Below, piece after piece: positions 1 through 10,849 of a stretch of DNA of 64,000 nucleotides. Position 1 is the first letter of the stretch. Every line of letters begins with the position of its first letter. Origin of the DNA: Pseudomonas putida (lineage in GTDB: Bacteria > Pseudomonadota > Gammaproteobacteria > Pseudomonadales > Pseudomonadaceae); assembly GCF_002741075.1 (NCBI RefSeq), contig NZ_CP016634.1:884501-948500 (forward strand). Direction: 5' to 3'. The position numbers were made by a program, and so were the translations under genes. The notes beneath the pieces are model-generated. The model worked only from the letters and a program-made list of their open reading frames with translations. It was not told the DNA's origin and ran no database searches.

Positions 1-231
1 CCCGAGCGCGACAACTACATCCTGGTGGCCATCAGCCTCGATCCCTACAACGCCCAGCAGGCGCACTTCGAACTGCCGCTGTGGGAGCTGGGCCTGGACG
101 ACAACGCCGACACCCTCGGCGAGGACCTGATGAACGGCCACCGCTGGACCTGGCACGGCAAGACCCAGTGGATGCGTATCGAGCCCTGGCATCTGCCGTT
201 CGGCATCTGGCGAATCGAAAAAGCCCATTAG
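1..231 (+). CDS. glgE: Alpha-1,4-glucan:maltose-1-phosphate maltosyltransferase, C-terminal fragment
   Basis: This is the last 76 residues of a gene that begins before the window. The tail ([20 protein letters not shown], then a segment ending HLPFGIWRI) matches the C-terminal beta-sandwich of GH13_3 GlgE proteins as I know them. GlgE transfers maltosyl units from maltose-1-phosphate onto a growing alpha-1,4-glucan in the cytoplasm. Its partners lie directly downstream on the same strand: a trehalose synthase fused to maltokinase, which would supply maltose-1-phosphate, and the branching enzyme. A pair of REP elements separates it from treS by about 140 bp, so co-transcription is likely but not shown. 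The catalytic domain is outside the window, so the call rests on the tail and the neighbourhood. Confidence 0.85.
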   Translation, partial: PERDNYILVAISLDPYNAQQAHFELPLWELGLDDNADTLGEDLMNGHRWTWHGKTQWMRIEPWHLPFGIWRIEKAH

Positions 232-244
232 AAAGGCGTCCCCA

Positions 245-315
245 GTGGGAGCGGGTTCACCCGCGAATGCGCCAGCAGGAGCACCACCTGTATTCGCAGG
301 TAAACCCGTTCCCAC
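245..315. repeat. REP pair (REPIN-like), inverted
   Basis: Two copies of the pseudomonad REP hairpin (GTGGGAGCGGGTTCACCC form) lie head to head: 245-267 in the + orientation and 293-315 in the - orientation. They fill most of the glgE-treS gap. Confidence 0.8.
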
Positions 316-370
316 AAGCGCCACCGGACAACACCGTTGCAAGCTGAATCCGAATTGAAAGGAGTCGCCC

Positions 371-3300
371 ATGGCCAAGCGTTCCCGCCCACAAGCCTTC
401 ATCGACGACCCGCTGTGGTACAAGGACGCAGTGATCTACCAGCTGCACATCAAGTCCTTCTTCGACTCGAACAATGACGGCATCGGTGATTTCGCCGGGT
501 TGATCGGCAAGCTCGACTACATCGCCGAGCTGGGCGTCAACACCCTCTGGCTGTTGCCGTTCTACCCCTCGCCACGGCGCGATGATGGCTACGACATCGC
601 CGAGTACAAGGCCGTGCACAGCGACTACGGCACCCTCGCCGATGCCCGTCGCTTCATCGCCGAGGCCCACAAGCGCGGCCTGCGGGTGATCACGGAGCTG
701 GTCATCAACCACACCAGCGACCAGCACCCTTGGTTCCAGCGTGCCCGCCATGCCAAGCGTGGCAGCAAGGCTCGGGACTTCTACGTCTGGTCGGACGACG
801 ACCAGAAGTACGATGGCACGCGGATCATCTTCCTGGACACCGAGAAGTCCAACTGGACCTGGGACCCGGTCGCCGGCCAGTACTTCTGGCACCGCTTCTA
901 TTCGCACCAGCCGGACTTGAACTTCGACAATCCGCAGGTGATGAAGGCCGTGATCGGCGTCATGCGCTTCTGGCTCGACCTGGGTGTCGACGGCCTGCGT
1001 CTGGATGCGATCCCTTACCTGATCGAGCGCGACGGCACCAACAACGAGAACCTCCCCGAGACCCATGACGTGCTCAAGGCGATCCGCGCGGAGATCGATG
1101 CCAACTACCCCGACCGCATGCTGCTGGCCGAGGCCAACCAGTGGCCCGAGGATACCCGGCCGTACTTTGGCGAAGGCGATGGCGATGAATGCCACATGGC
1201 GTTCCACTTCCCGCTGATGCCGCGCATGTACATGGCCCTGGCCATGGAGGACCGCTTCCCGATCACCGACATCCTGCGCCAGACCCCGGAAATCCCAGCC
1301 AACTGCCAATGGGCGATCTTCCTGCGCAACCACGATGAGCTCACCCTGGAAATGGTCACCGACCGTGAGCGCGACTATCTGTGGAACTACTACGCCGAAG
1401 ACCGCCGTGCCCGCATCAACCTCGGCATCCGCCGGCGTCTGGCGCCGCTGTTGCAGCGTGATCGCCGGCGCATCGAGCTGCTCACCAGTCTGCTGCTGTC
1501 GATGCCCGGTACGCCGACCCTGTATTACGGCGATGAGCTGGGCATGGGCGACAACATCTACCTGGGCGACCGCGATGGAGTGCGCACGCCCATGCAGTGG
1601 TCGCCGGACCGCAACGGCGGGTTCTCCCGCGCCGACCCGCAGCGCCTGGTGTTGCCGCCGATCATGGACCCGCTCTACGGCTACCAGACCGTCAACGTCG
1701 AGGCCCAGTCCCACGACCCGCACTCGCTGCTCAATTGGAACCGCCGCCTGCTGGCCGTGCGCAAGCAGCAAAAGGCCTTTGGTCGCGGCACCCTGAAGAT
1801 GCTCACCCCCAGCAATCGACGCATTCTCGCTTACTTGCGCGAGTACACCGATGCCGAGGGCAACAGCGAAATCGTCCTGTGCGTGGCCAACGTCTCGCGT
1901 GCCGCCCAGGCCGCCGAGCTGGAGCTGTCCGCTTACGCCGACAAGGTGCCGGTGGAGATGCTCGGCGGCAGCGCCTTCCCGCCCATCGGCCAGTTGCCGT
2001 TCCTGCTCACGTTGCCACCCTATGGCTTCTATTGGTTCTTGCTGGCCTCGCGGGATCGCATGCCCAGTTGGCATATCGAGCCAAGCGAAGGCCTACCGGA
2101 GTTGACGACCCTGGTGCTGCGTAAACGCATGGAAGAGCTGCTCGACGCACCGTCCAGCGACACCCTTGAAACCACCATCCTGCCCCAGTACCTGCCCAAG
2201 CGGCGCTGGTTCGCCGGCAAGCAAGGGCCGATCGACCAGGTGCGCCTGAGCTACGGCGTGCGCCTGGCCACGGCCACCACGCCTGTGCTGCTCAGTGAGC
2301 TGCAGGTTCACAGCGACGGCGCCGTGCAGCATTACCAGTTGCCGTTCGGCCTGCTGCCCGAGGAGCAAATCAACAGCGCCTTGCCCCAGCAACTGGCGCT
2401 CTCGCGGGTGCGCCGTGGCCGGCAGGTGGGGCTTATCACCGATGCCTTCGTGCTCGAGCCGTTCATCCGCGCCGTGCTCAGCAATTGCCAGTCTCGCACC
2501 CGTCTGCCGTGTGGTGTGGGTGAGCTGCATTTCGACTGCACCGAGCAACTGGCCAGCCTTGCACTCAATGAAGAAAGCGAAGTGCGTTATCTGAGCGCCG
2601 AGCAATCCAACAGCTCGGTGGTGGTGGGCGGCAGCCTGGTGCTCAAGCTGATCCGCCGGGTCAATCCAGGCATTCACCCAGAGCTTGAAATGAGCGCCTA
2701 CCTCACCGCCGCCGGCTTTGCCAACATCTCTCCGTTGCTGGGCTGGGTCAGCCGGGTTGACGATCAAGGCACGCCGCACCTGTTGATGATTGCCCAGGGC
2801 TATCTGAACAACCAGGGCGACGCCTGGGACTGGACCCAGAACACGCTGGAGCGCGCCGTGCGCGACGAGATGGAGCCGGCCAGCGTCGAGCCCGAGGCGC
2901 ACACCGACGCTTTGGTGGAGCTCACCGGCTTCGCCGCCTTGCTTGGCCAGCGCCTGGGCGAGATGCACCTGCTGCTGGCAGCACCCAGTGATGACGTGGC
3001 GTTCGTCCCACAGCCGAGCACTGCCGAGGACTGCGCCCGCTGGAGCACGCAGATCAGCGCGCAACTGGACCATGCCTTGGACCTGCTGACCCGGCACCGC
3101 GACAGCCTCGACCGCGACAGCCAGGCCTTGGTCGACGACCTGGCGCAACAACGTGACGGCCTGGCCCAGCACATCGACACCCTGGCCCATCAGGCCCAGG
3201 GCGGCCTGCTGATGCGTGTGCATGGCGACCTGCATCTGGGCCAGGTGCTGGTGGTGCAGGGCGATGCCTACCTGATCGATTTCGAAGGCGAGCCTGCGCG

Positions 3301-3682
3301 GCCGCTGCAGGAGCGCAGGGCCAAGCACAGCCCCTACAAGGATGTCAGCGGCGTGTTGCGCTCCTTCGACTATGCTGCTGCGATGATCTTGCGCAGCGCT
3401 TCGGCGGTAGACCTCTCCGACGTTGCTCGCCAGGCTCGGCAGCGAGTCGCCCGGCAGTACTTGCACCAGTCGCGTCATGCCTTCGTCGAAGCCTATGGCC
3501 TGGCCACCGCCGCCATGCCCCACGCCTGGGAGCAGGCCGAGGGCGAGCGCGCCGCACTGGAGCTGTTCTGCCTGGAAAAAGCCGCCTACGAAATCACTTA
3601 CGAAGCCGAGAACCGACCAGGCTGGTTGGCTGTGCCTTTGCATGGGCTACATGGGCTGATCAGTACTTGGGGGGAGGGCTAA
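371..3682 (+). CDS. treS: Trehalose synthase fused to maltokinase (TreS-Pep2 type)
   Basis: This 1103-residue bifunctional protein interconverts trehalose and maltose (N-terminal GH13_16 domain, roughly residues 1-560). It then phosphorylates maltose to maltose-1-phosphate with ATP (C-terminal kinase-like domain, roughly 690-1103). The N-terminal part carries the GH13 triad: nucleophile Asp212 in [10 protein letters not shown], acid/base Glu254 in LLAEANQ, and Asp322 in LRNHDELT. The C-terminal part has the aminoglycoside-kinase-like motifs HGDLHLGQ (Asp953) and LIDFEGEP (Asp970). A clear ribosome site (GGAG) precedes the ATG. The product feeds GlgE, encoded just upstream, and GlgB follows about 75 bp downstream. 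Fusion of the two activities is common in pseudomonads, whereas mycobacteria use separate TreS and Pep2 proteins. Confidence 0.95.
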   Translation: MAKRSRPQAFIDDPLWYKDAVIYQLHIKSFFDSNNDGIGDFAGLIGKLDYIAELGVNTLWLLPFYPSPRRDDGYDIAEYKAVHSDYGTLADARRFIAEAHKRGLRVITELVINHTSDQHPWFQRARHAKRGSKARDFYVWSDDDQKYDGTRIIFLDTEKSNWTWDPVAGQYFWHRFYSHQPDLNFDNPQVMKAVIGVMRFWLDLGVDGLRLDAIPYLIERDGTNNENLPETHDVLKAIRAEIDANYPDRMLLAEANQWPEDTRPYFGEGDGDECHMAFHFPLMPRMYMALAMEDRFPITDILRQTPEIPANCQWAIFLRNHDELTLEMVTDRERDYLWNYYAEDRRARINLGIRRRLAPLLQRDRRRIELLTSLLLSMPGTPTLYYGDELGMGDNIYLGDRDGVRTPMQWSPDRNGGFSRADPQRLVLPPIMDPLYGYQTVNVEAQSHDPHSLLNWNRRLLAVRKQQKAFGRGTLKMLTPSNRRILAYLREYTDAEGNSEIVLCVANVSRAAQAAELELSAYADKVPVEMLGGSAFPPIGQLPFLLTLPPYGFYWFLLASRDRMPSWHIEPSEGLPELTTLVLRKRMEELLDAPSSDTLETTILPQYLPKRRWFAGKQGPIDQVRLSYGVRLATATTPVLLSELQVHSDGAVQHYQLPFGLLPEEQINSALPQQLALSRVRRGRQVGLITDAFVLEPFIRAVLSNCQSRTRLPCGVGELHFDCTEQLASLALNEESEVRYLSAEQSNSSVVVGGSLVLKLIRRVNPGIHPELEMSAYLTAAGFANISPLLGWVSRVDDQGTPHLLMIAQGYLNNQGDAWDWTQNTLERAVRDEMEPASVEPEAHTDALVELTGFAALLGQRLGEMHLLLAAPSDDVAFVPQPSTAEDCARWSTQISAQLDHALDLLTRHRDSLDRDSQALVDDLAQQRDGLAQHIDTLAHQAQGGLLMRVHGDLHLGQVLVVQGDAYLIDFEGEPARPLQERRAKHSPYKDVSGVLRSFDYAAAMILRSASAVDLSDVARQARQRVARQYLHQSRHAFVEAYGLATAAMPHAWEQAEGERAALELFCLEKAAYEITYEAENRPGWLAVPLHGLHGLISTWGEG

Positions 3683-3758
3683 GCCTCTTTTGCAGGTGGT
3701 AGTCGTCCTCTGTGGGAGCGGTTTTTTATTTCAAACATCAACGGATAGGGGCAGTGAG

Positions 3759-5969
3759 ATGAATGCAACCACGCGTGATAACGGCGGCCTTCGGCAACGG
3801 GACCTGGATGCCCTGGCCCGCGCCGAGCACGCCAATCCCTTTGCGGTGCTCGGCCCCCACGCCGATGGCGCAGGCGGGCTGTCCATCCGCGCCTTCCTGC
3901 CCAATGCCCTGAGCGTCCATGTGCTGGCGCGCCATGACGGACGTGTGCTGGCCGAAATGGTGCAGGGTAGCCTGCCCGGGCTGTTCACCGCGCACCTGGA
4001 CGAAGCCCACCCCTACCTGCTGCGCATCGGCTGGGCCGGAGGAGAGCAGATCACCGAAGACCCCTACAGCTTCGGCCCTCAACTGGGTGAGATGGACCTT
4101 TACCTGTTCGCCGAAGGCAACCACCGGGATCTTTCAGGGCGTTTCGGCGCCCAGCCGATGCGCGCCGATGGCATCGAGGGGGTGTGCTTCTCGGTGTGGG
4201 CGCCCAATGCCCGGCGCGTGTCGGTGGTGGGCGACTTCAACAATTGGGACGGACGCCGCCACCCCATGCGCCTGCGCCATGACGCCGGCGTGTGGGAGCT
4301 GTTCGTGCCGCGCCTGGGCGTGGGCGAGGCCTACAAGTTCGAGGTGCTGGGCCATGACGGGGTGCTGCCGCTCAAGGCCGACCCCCTGGCCCGCGCCACC
4401 GAGTTGCCACCGAGTACAGCGTCCAAGGTGTCCGGCCCCCTCGCGTACGCCTGGCAGGACCATGACTGGATGCAGCAGCGCGCCGCGCGCCACGCCTACA
4501 GCGCGCCGCTGTCGATCTACGAGCTGCACGCCGGCTCCTGGCGCTGCGAGCTGGACGACGCTGGTGAGGTGTCGCGGTTCTACAACTGGCGCGAACTGGC
4601 CGAGCGCCTGGTGCCCTATGTCCAGGAACTGGGGTTCACCCACATCGAGCTGCTACCGATCATGGAGCACCCGTTCGGAGGCTCCTGGGGCTATCAGCCA
4701 CTGTCGTTGTTCGCGCCGACCTCGCGCTACGGCAGTGCAGAAGACTTCGCTGCCTTCGTCGATGCCTGCCACCAAGGGGGCATCGGTGTGCTCCTGGACT
4801 GGGTGCCGGCGCATTTCCCCACCGATGAACACGGCCTGGCGCGTTTCGATGGCACCGCCCTGTACGAGTACGACAATCCGCTGGAAGGCTTCCACCAGGA
4901 CTGGAACACGCTGATCTACAACCTGGGTCGCAATGAAGTGCGCGGTTTCATGATGGCCTCGGCATTGCACTGGCTCAAACACTTCCACATCGATGGCCTG
5001 CGGGTCGATGCCGTGGCCTCGATGCTCTATCGCGACTACTCGCGCAAGGCCGGCGAGTGGGTGCCCAATCGCCATGGCGGGCGCGAGAACCTCGAAGCCA
5101 TCGATTTCATCCGCCATCTCAACGCGGTGGCGGCCGTCGAGGCACCAGGGGCCTTGATCATCGCCGAGGAGTCCACCGCCTGGCCTGGCGTCAGCCAGCC
5201 GGTGCAGCAGGGCGGGTTGGGCTTTGCCTACAAATGGAACATGGGCTGGATGCACGACACGCTGCACTACATCCAGAACGATCCAGTGCACCGCGCCTAT
5301 CACCACAACGAGATGAGCTTCGGTCTGATCTATGCCTACTCCGAGCATTTCATCCTGCCGATTTCCCACGACGAAGTGGTGCATGGCAAGCATTCGCTGA
5401 TCGACAAGATGCCGGGTGATCGTTGGCAGAAGTTCGCCAACCTGCGCGCCTACCTTACCTTCATGTGGACTCACCCCGGCAAGAAGCTGTTGTTCATGGG
5501 CTGCGAGTTCGGCCAGTGGCGCGAGTGGAACCACGATCACCAGCTGGACTGGTACCTGCTGCAGTACCCCGAGCACCAAGGCGTGCAGCGCCTGGTGAGC
5601 GACCTCAACCGCCTGTACCGCGAGCTGCCCTCGCTGCACGAACAGGACTGCCAGCCCCAGGGCTTCCAGTGGCTGATCGGTGATGATGCACACAACAGCG
5701 TGTATGCCTGGCTGCGCTGGAGCAGCGCCGGGGAGCCGCTGTTGGTGGTGGCCAACTTCACCCCGGTGCCGCGCGAGGGCTACCGCATCGGCGTGCCGTT
5801 CGGCGAGCGCTGGCAGGAACTGCTCAACAGCGATGCCGAGCTGTATGCCGGGTCGAACGTGGGCAACCTGGGGGTGGTGACCAGCGAGCAGGTGGCCAGC
5901 CATGGGCAGCCGTTGTCGCTGGCCCTGAACCTGCCGCCGTTGGGGGTTCTTGTGATGAAACCGGCCTGA
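3759..5969 (+). CDS. glgB: 1,4-alpha-glucan branching enzyme
   Basis: The 736-residue protein introduces alpha-1,6 branches into alpha-glucan. It has an N-terminal region plus CBM48 (roughly 1-220, including [16 protein letters not shown]), a GH13_9 catalytic barrel and a C-terminal beta domain. The catalytic residues are visible: Asp417 in DGLRVDAV, Glu470 in IIAEES and Asp538 in [12 protein letters not shown]. The start at 3759 follows a purine-rich GGGGCAG site and gives MNATTRD. An in-frame ATG at 3690 would add 23 low-complexity residues and has no ribosome site. The gene is third in the order glgE-treS-glgB, consistent with the GlgE pathway of glucan synthesis. A degenerate REP half-site occupies part of the short treS-glgB gap. 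Confidence 0.95.
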   Translation: MNATTRDNGGLRQRDLDALARAEHANPFAVLGPHADGAGGLSIRAFLPNALSVHVLARHDGRVLAEMVQGSLPGLFTAHLDEAHPYLLRIGWAGGEQITEDPYSFGPQLGEMDLYLFAEGNHRDLSGRFGAQPMRADGIEGVCFSVWAPNARRVSVVGDFNNWDGRRHPMRLRHDAGVWELFVPRLGVGEAYKFEVLGHDGVLPLKADPLARATELPPSTASKVSGPLAYAWQDHDWMQQRAARHAYSAPLSIYELHAGSWRCELDDAGEVSRFYNWRELAERLVPYVQELGFTHIELLPIMEHPFGGSWGYQPLSLFAPTSRYGSAEDFAAFVDACHQGGIGVLLDWVPAHFPTDEHGLARFDGTALYEYDNPLEGFHQDWNTLIYNLGRNEVRGFMMASALHWLKHFHIDGLRVDAVASMLYRDYSRKAGEWVPNRHGGRENLEAIDFIRHLNAVAAVEAPGALIIAEESTAWPGVSQPVQQGGLGFAYKWNMGWMHDTLHYIQNDPVHRAYHHNEMSFGLIYAYSEHFILPISHDEVVHGKHSLIDKMPGDRWQKFANLRAYLTFMWTHPGKKLLFMGCEFGQWREWNHDHQLDWYLLQYPEHQGVQRLVSDLNRLYRELPSLHEQDCQPQGFQWLIGDDAHNSVYAWLRWSSAGEPLLVVANFTPVPREGYRIGVPFGERWQELLNSDAELYAGSNVGNLGVVTSEQVASHGQPLSLALNLPPLGVLVMKPA

Positions 5970-6015
5970 AGCCTGGGGGCTAGCGTTTGAGGGCTTGGGG
6001 CTGCTTTGCAGCCCA

Positions 6016-6137
6016 TCGCAGGCTTCGTCAGCTGCCACGAGGCCTGCGATCTGAGGCCTACCGTGCCACCCTTTTCGCAGGTAACCCCCCTCCCACAAGA
6101 GCACCGCCGTATCTGCGGGAGCGGGTTCACCCGCGAA
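6016..6137. repeat. Short inverted repeat plus REP pair between glgB and the autotransporter gene
   Basis: An 8-bp inverted repeat (TCGCAGGC at 6016-6023, GCCTGCGA at 6042-6049) is followed by two oppositely oriented, slightly degenerate REP units at 6074-6096 and 6115-6137. The first element resembles one at 23265-23310. Confidence 0.65.
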
Positions 6138-6211
6138 GAAGGCCATGCGAATCCGGCCCCTTGCTCTGCGCCAACTGCTGGACCCTGGGGTTGCAAGGCA
6201 CCCCCGGAGTC

Positions 6212-7288
6212 TCACCAGCGCATTCTCACGCCCAGGCTGCCGATCAGGCCATTGAGGTCATTGCCGTCCACATCGCTGCTGTAGTCGGCACTGACGAACA
6301 GCGCGACTTTCGGCGTCACTCGCGCCACCAATCCCAACCCCAGGTCTACGGTGGTCGAGTACCGTGAGCTGGAGATCTTGTCGACCTGGTCCAGCTTCAC
6401 CGTGTCCGAGTCGGTGAAGTCGTACCACACGTTGGTGCGCACATAGGGCTCGATGGGCATCCCCCGAACGTTGTAGCGTCCCGACAATTTGGCACCGACC
6501 CGGCCGCTCCAACTCGGCTGGCTGTCGAATGCCTGCAAGGTTTCTTCCTGTGCCCGGTTGCCGGGGAAGAACTGCTGGTTGATCAATTGCGCCTGGGGCT
6601 CGATCACCCAGCCACCGCCCAGACCGATGGGATAGCCACCTTCTACCGAAAAGGTCATCGCATGGCCGCTGTCGTCCAGGCGCTGGCCGCTCTCCCCACG
6701 GCCATTGACGTCGATGCGGGTGCCCATGGCCACGGCATCGACGTGCCAGCCTTGTTCATGGGTCATGCTCCAGTACACCCCCAGGCTCTCGCCGCTGAGG
6801 TTGACGGCGTTTTTCTGCTTGTCGCCGAGCAGCCGGCGCATACCGTTGAAGCTGCTTTGCAGGTTGTTGTGACCCACGAAAATCCCCGCCCGATGCACGT
6901 TGCCATCGCTGGTTTCACGCACGAACAGGTCCGGGCCGATCGTCAATTGCTGGCTGGGCGCCTCCAGTTGCGCCGGCACCTGGGCGCCGGGTCTCGTGCC
7001 GCCAGGGAAGAACTGCGCCCACTGGCTGGCGACCAGATCCGGGGCCGCCTGGTCATGGCGCTCGCTCATGCGTTCGGAGAAGGCGTTGAGGGTACCCAGG
7101 CTCAAGCCGCTGGCGCTCACCGGGTCCAGGGAGAGCTGCGGCACGGCCGGCGGCTGCAGCAGGCCGGCGAACGGGGCCTGTTCCTGCAGTTCGAACGCAA
7201 AGGTTTCCACCGGGGTTGCCAGGAGCAGCGACGTGGAAACCGCACAGAAAATCGCGTCGAAGCGCCAAGGGTTCGAGGTTCTTTTCAT
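6212..7288 (-). CDS. Autotransporter-type outer membrane beta-barrel protein
   Basis: This 358-residue protein starts with a signal peptide (MKRTSNPWRF..., hydrophobic stretch, cleavage near TFAFE). After about 90 residues rich in Pro, Ala and Gln it has a long C-terminal region of alternating hydrophobic/aromatic strands typical of an autotransporter beta-domain (for example VEGGYPIGLGGGWVIEPQAQ and VRTNVWYDF), ending in the aromatic VRMRW. The start at 7288 has GGAG eight bases upstream. A longer reading adding 43 residues lacks a ribosome site and would bury the signal peptide. The passenger portion is very small for a classical type Va protein, so it may be mainly a surface barrel. It stands alone, convergent with glgB, and its target or passenger function is unknown. 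Confidence 0.75.
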   Translation of the reverse strand: MKRTSNPWRFDAIFCAVSTSLLLATPVETFAFELQEQAPFAGLLQPPAVPQLSLDPVSASGLSLGTLNAFSERMSERHDQAAPDLVASQWAQFFPGGTRPGAQVPAQLEAPSQQLTIGPDLFVRETSDGNVHRAGIFVGHNNLQSSFNGMRRLLGDKQKNAVNLSGESLGVYWSMTHEQGWHVDAVAMGTRIDVNGRGESGQRLDDSGHAMTFSVEGGYPIGLGGGWVIEPQAQLINQQFFPGNRAQEETLQAFDSQPSWSGRVGAKLSGRYNVRGMPIEPYVRTNVWYDFTDSDTVKLDQVDKISSSRYSTTVDLGLGLVARVTPKVALFVSADYSSDVDGNDLNGLIGSLGVRMRW

Positions 7289-7618
7289 GGCGGATCTCCT
7301 CTGTTGTGTTGTTGTGTGTTGGTACAGCCCAAGGACCTGGCCTGATGTCACGAGCTGTACGGCACAAAAACAGAGGGCGACCCAAACCAGCACGCCTAGG
7401 CTCGCAGGTACGCACAAAGGTGCGCGCTAGAGGCCCGGCGCGAATTTTTTTCGATGCGTTGTAGAGTTCAGCTAAGGAGACGTCGCCGCTTGCGTCAAGA
7501 AAGCGTGAAAGACTTGTCGGTGGATTGGTAAGGCTTGTAACGAATTGATTTTAATGAAAATCAAACTACTCATATCAAGGTTCGTTCTTTGCCGGCGGCG
7601 GGCTATGCCGAATCATTG
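7289..7618. other. Intergenic region with AT-rich segment and hairpin
   Basis: These 330 bases upstream of the autotransporter gene hold no convincing gene. The part from about 7440 to 7590 is AT-rich compared with its surroundings. It contains a perfect 8-bp stem (TTGATTTT at 7545-7552, AAAATCAA at 7557-7564). This may be promoter DNA of the autotransporter gene, or a terminator near the end of the gene to its right. Confidence 0.4.
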
Positions 7619-8413
7619 CTAGAGACGCACTTCCACCGCCAGGGGCAGGTGATCGGACAGGTGCGTCCAGGGCTTGTGCCCCAGGATCTGCGGCGCGTGA
7701 CTCTCGGCGTTGCGCAGGTAGATGCGGTCCAGGCGCAGCAGTGGCAGGCGGGCCGGATAGGTGCGGGCGAGCAGGCCGTGGTGGCGCTCGAACGCTTCGT
7801 GCAGGTCACGCTGATCGCCCAGGGTGCGGTTGCCGCGCAACTGCCAGTCGTTGAAGTCGCCCGCGATGATCACCGGGGCGTCGGCCGGCAGGCTGTCGAG
7901 CAATCGGCGCAACAGCTGCAGTTGCTGTTGTCGGTGGCTTTCAAGCAACGACAAGTGCACGCAGATGGCATGTACCTGGCGTTGTCCGGGCACGTCGAGA
8001 ATGCAGTGCAACAGCCCCCGGCGCTCGGGGCCGGTGATGGATACGTCGAGATTGCGGTGTTCGAGAATCGGATACTTCGACAGCAGCGCATTGCCATGGT
8101 GGCCATCTGGGTAGACCGCGTTGCGACCATAGGCGAAGTCGCTCCACATGCTGTCGGCGAGGAATTCGTACTGGGATGTCTGTGGCCAGCCGGGGTAACG
8201 TGCGGCGTGGCGGTCATGGCTGCCGAGCACTTCCTGGAGAAAAACGATATCGGCCTGGGTACTGCGCACCGCCTCGCGCAACTCCGGCAGGATGAAGCGC
8301 CGGTTGAAGGCGGTGAAGCCTTTGTGGGTGTTGACCGTCAGCACCCGCAACCGGTGCACGGCCGGGGCTTGGCTGACGCTGGCGAAACCTGGACTGCCGG
8401 CTTCGGGGCTCAC
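7619..8413 (-). CDS. Endonuclease/exonuclease/phosphatase family protein
   Basis: The 264-residue protein has the motifs of the EEP (DNase I-like, metal-dependent phosphoesterase) superfamily in order: LTVNTHKGF, DIVFLQEV, a central ICVHLSLLE, IIAGDFNDW, LDRIYLRN and LSDHLPLAVEV. These supply the Asn, Glu, His, Asp-Asn and Asp-His residues expected of the active site. Family members cleave DNA, sphingolipids or inositol phosphates, and the substrate cannot be told from sequence. I chose the GTG at 8413 because AGGAGA lies just upstream. Upstream in-frame codons (TTG at 8500) have no such site. It lies downstream of glgX on the same strand with a gap of about 140 bp. Confidence 0.8.
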   Translation of the reverse strand: MSPEAGSPGFASVSQAPAVHRLRVLTVNTHKGFTAFNRRFILPELREAVRSTQADIVFLQEVLGSHDRHAARYPGWPQTSQYEFLADSMWSDFAYGRNAVYPDGHHGNALLSKYPILEHRNLDVSITGPERRGLLHCILDVPGQRQVHAICVHLSLLESHRQQQLQLLRRLLDSLPADAPVIIAGDFNDWQLRGNRTLGDQRDLHEAFERHHGLLARTYPARLPLLRLDRIYLRNAESHAPQILGHKPWTHLSDHLPLAVEVRL

Positions 8414-8552
8414 GGTCTCTCCTGCTCCGTTGGCTTGCCTGCTCTGCACAGCGTGGTACACCGGCTGTGCCTGTGGGCTTTGTCTTGCACTGGGCCGCAA
8501 GGCGGCCCCTGTGCGTCGGTTACAGTCTAGGACCGAACAGCCCGACGCGGGT

Positions 8553-10706
8553 TCACTCTTCCTCGCGTTGCAACGCCATCAGCAACAACGAGCGCCCCTT
8601 GACCTCGAACACGGTATCGAACGCCAGGTGCTGGGCCTTGCGCATCTGTGGCCGGTCGGTGTCGACCAGGCAACTCCAGTAGTCGCCTTCGGGCACCGAA
8701 GGGAGCTGGAAAGGTACCGTGTCGTGGTAGGCGTTGACGATCAGCAGCAAGGTCGCCTCGCCGCCGGGGCGGGCGATGCCGCTGACCTGGGCGCGGCCGT
8801 CCATGAGCATCCCCAGGCAGCGACCATGGGGGTCTTCCCATTGCTCTACGCTCATCTCGCTGCCGTCCGGTGCCAGCCAGGTGACATCCTTGACCCCGAT
8901 CGCCTCGTTGTAATCGCCCACCAGGAACCGCGAACGGCGCAGCACCGGATAGGCCAGGCGAAGGCGGGTCAGGCGCTTGACGAAGGCCAACAGCTCGGCG
9001 CCTTCCTGGTCCAGGTCCCAATTGATCCAGCCGATCTCGCTGTCCTGGCAGTAGGCGTTGTTGTTGCCGTGCTGGGTGCGGCTGAACTCGTCGCCGGCGA
9101 CGATCATCGGCGTGCCCTGGGCCAGCAGCAGGGTGGCGAAGAAGTTGCGCATCTGGCGCATGCGCAGGGCATTGACCTGAGGATCGTCCGTGGGGCCCTC
9201 GGCACCGCAGTTCCAGGACAGGTTGTTGTCAGTCCCGTCCTGGTTGTTCTCGTCATTGTCCTCGTTATGTTTGTCGTTGTACGACACCAGGTCGCGCAAA
9301 GTGAAACCATCGTGGGCGGTGACGAAGTTGACCGAGGCATAGGGCCGCCGGCCCCGGTTGTTGAACAGGTCGCCCGACGCGGTCATGCGTGAGGCGAAGT
9401 CCGCCAGTTGGCCTTCATCGCCTTTCCAGAACGCGCGCACGGTGTCGCGAAAACGGTCGTTCCACTCGGCCCAGCCCGGGGCGAAGTTGCCCACCTGGTA
9501 GCCGCCGGGGCCGCAGTCCCAGGGCTCGGCGATCAGCTTGACCTGACTGAGCAGCGGGTCCTGGCGGCAGGCCACCAGGAAACTGTGACGCTCGCTGTAG
9601 CCATCGTGGTAGCGGCCCAGAATGGTCGCAAGGTCGAAGCGAAAACCATCGACATGCATCTCGCCTGCCCAATAGCGCAGCGAGTCGGTGACCAGTTGCA
9701 GCACGCAGGGGTGGCTCAGGTCCAGGGTGTTGCCGGTGCCGGAGTCGTTGATGTAGTAGCGCTTGTCGTCAGGCATCAGCCGGTAGTAGGAGGCGTTGTC
9801 GATGCCGCGCATGGACAGCGTCGGCCCCAGCTCGTTGCCCTCAGCGGTGTGGTTGTAGACCACGTCCAGGATCAGCTCCAGGCCGGCATCGTGCAGGTGC
9901 GCGACCATTTCCTTGAATTCGGCGATCTTGCCGCTGGCCAGGTACTTGGGGTGAGGCGCGAAGAAAGCAATGCTGTTATAGCCCCAGTAGTTGTTCAGGC
10001 CCTTGTGCAGCAGGTGTTGGTCGTTGACGAAGGCGTGGATCGGCAGCAGCTCGATGGACGACACGCCCAGGTCCTTGATGTGCTTGAGCAGCTCGTCGTT
10101 GGCCAGGCCCGCGAAGGTGCCGCGCAGGGCTTGCGGCACGCCCGGGTGGCGCATGCTGATACCCCGGGTGTGGGCTTCGTAGAGAATGGTGCGCTCCCAG
10201 GGAATCTGCACCCGCTGGTCGCGGCCCCAGGTGAAGGCCGGATCGATGACTTTGCACTTGGGCACAAAGGGCGCGCTGTCGCGCTCATCGAAGGACAGGT
10301 CGCCATCGGGGTGGCCGATGGTGTAGCCGAACAGCGCCTCGGACCACTTCAGCCCGCCCACCAGTTGCTTGGCGTAAGGGTCGATCAGCAGCTTGTTGGG
10401 GTTGAAGCGGTGGCCATTCTCCGGCGCGTACGGGCCATGGACACGGTAGCCATAGACCAGCCCGGGATGCGCGTCGGGCAGGTAGCCGTGGTAGATCTCG
10501 TCGGTGTATTCGGGCAACTCGATGCGTTCGAGCTCATGCTCGCCGCTGGAGTCGAACAGGCACAGCTCGACCTTGGTGGCGTTGGCCGAGAACAGCGCGA
10601 AGTTGACGCCCAGGCCGTCCCAGGTGGCACCGAGAGGGAAGGGCATGCCCTCGCGGATGCGTGACGGGGCGACGGAGCGGGTTTTCTTCGGGGTGCGGGG
10701 GCTCAT
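8553..10706 (-). CDS. glgX: Glycogen debranching enzyme (isoamylase type)
   Basis: This 717-residue GH13_11 protein hydrolyses alpha-1,6 branches of glucan. It has an N-terminal CBM48-like domain (GATWDGLGVNFALFSANA near residue 25) and a catalytic barrel with Asp358 in DGFRFDLATI, Glu394 in KLIAEPWDCG and Asp466 in VTAHDGFTLRD. The NDKHNEDNDENN-type acidic segment typical of GlgX follows. The ATG at 10706 is preceded by GAGGA at good spacing. An ATG four codons earlier lacks a ribosome site. It is the last gene of the glgA operon, separated from the preceding DUF2934 gene by 143 bp with two REP units. Its transcript may therefore be attenuated or independent. Debranching would yield linear chains for TreY. 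Confidence 0.95.
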   Translation of the reverse strand: MSPRTPKKTRSVAPSRIREGMPFPLGATWDGLGVNFALFSANATKVELCLFDSSGEHELERIELPEYTDEIYHGYLPDAHPGLVYGYRVHGPYAPENGHRFNPNKLLIDPYAKQLVGGLKWSEALFGYTIGHPDGDLSFDERDSAPFVPKCKVIDPAFTWGRDQRVQIPWERTILYEAHTRGISMRHPGVPQALRGTFAGLANDELLKHIKDLGVSSIELLPIHAFVNDQHLLHKGLNNYWGYNSIAFFAPHPKYLASGKIAEFKEMVAHLHDAGLELILDVVYNHTAEGNELGPTLSMRGIDNASYYRLMPDDKRYYINDSGTGNTLDLSHPCVLQLVTDSLRYWAGEMHVDGFRFDLATILGRYHDGYSERHSFLVACRQDPLLSQVKLIAEPWDCGPGGYQVGNFAPGWAEWNDRFRDTVRAFWKGDEGQLADFASRMTASGDLFNNRGRRPYASVNFVTAHDGFTLRDLVSYNDKHNEDNDENNQDGTDNNLSWNCGAEGPTDDPQVNALRMRQMRNFFATLLLAQGTPMIVAGDEFSRTQHGNNNAYCQDSEIGWINWDLDQEGAELLAFVKRLTRLRLAYPVLRRSRFLVGDYNEAIGVKDVTWLAPDGSEMSVEQWEDPHGRCLGMLMDGRAQVSGIARPGGEATLLLIVNAYHDTVPFQLPSVPEGDYWSCLVDTDRPQMRKAQHLAFDTVFEVKGRSLLLMALQREEE

Positions 10707-10776
10707 GGCTGTCCTCATTGGCCGGATGAAAGGGCGTACCGATGTTTCTGTGCTGGGTTTCTGTGCTGGCCCCTTG

Positions 10777-10834
10777 GCGAGTAAACCCGTCCCACCTGCT
10801 CCGCAACGCCGCTTGGGGGCGGTTTACCCGCGAA
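10777..10834. repeat. REP pair between DUF2934 gene and glgX
   Basis: Two degenerate REP units in opposite orientation (about 10777-10795 and 10812-10834) occupy the only sizeable gap inside the glgA-glgX gene run. Confidence 0.65.
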
Positions 10835-10849
10835 GGGGCCCGTCAGGGC

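Noticed and set aside
245..315. Repeated hairpins as a CRISPR array
   Set aside because: The units are scattered singly or in inverted pairs over 57 kb with no regular spacers and no cas genes.
257..3643. Two long - strand open frames (about 605 and 516 codons) opposite treS
   Set aside because: They mirror the codon structure of the trehalose synthase and lack recognisable motifs or ribosome sites.
4653..6215. 520-codon - strand frame opposite glgB
   Set aside because: Antisense shadow of glgB with biased composition and no domain.
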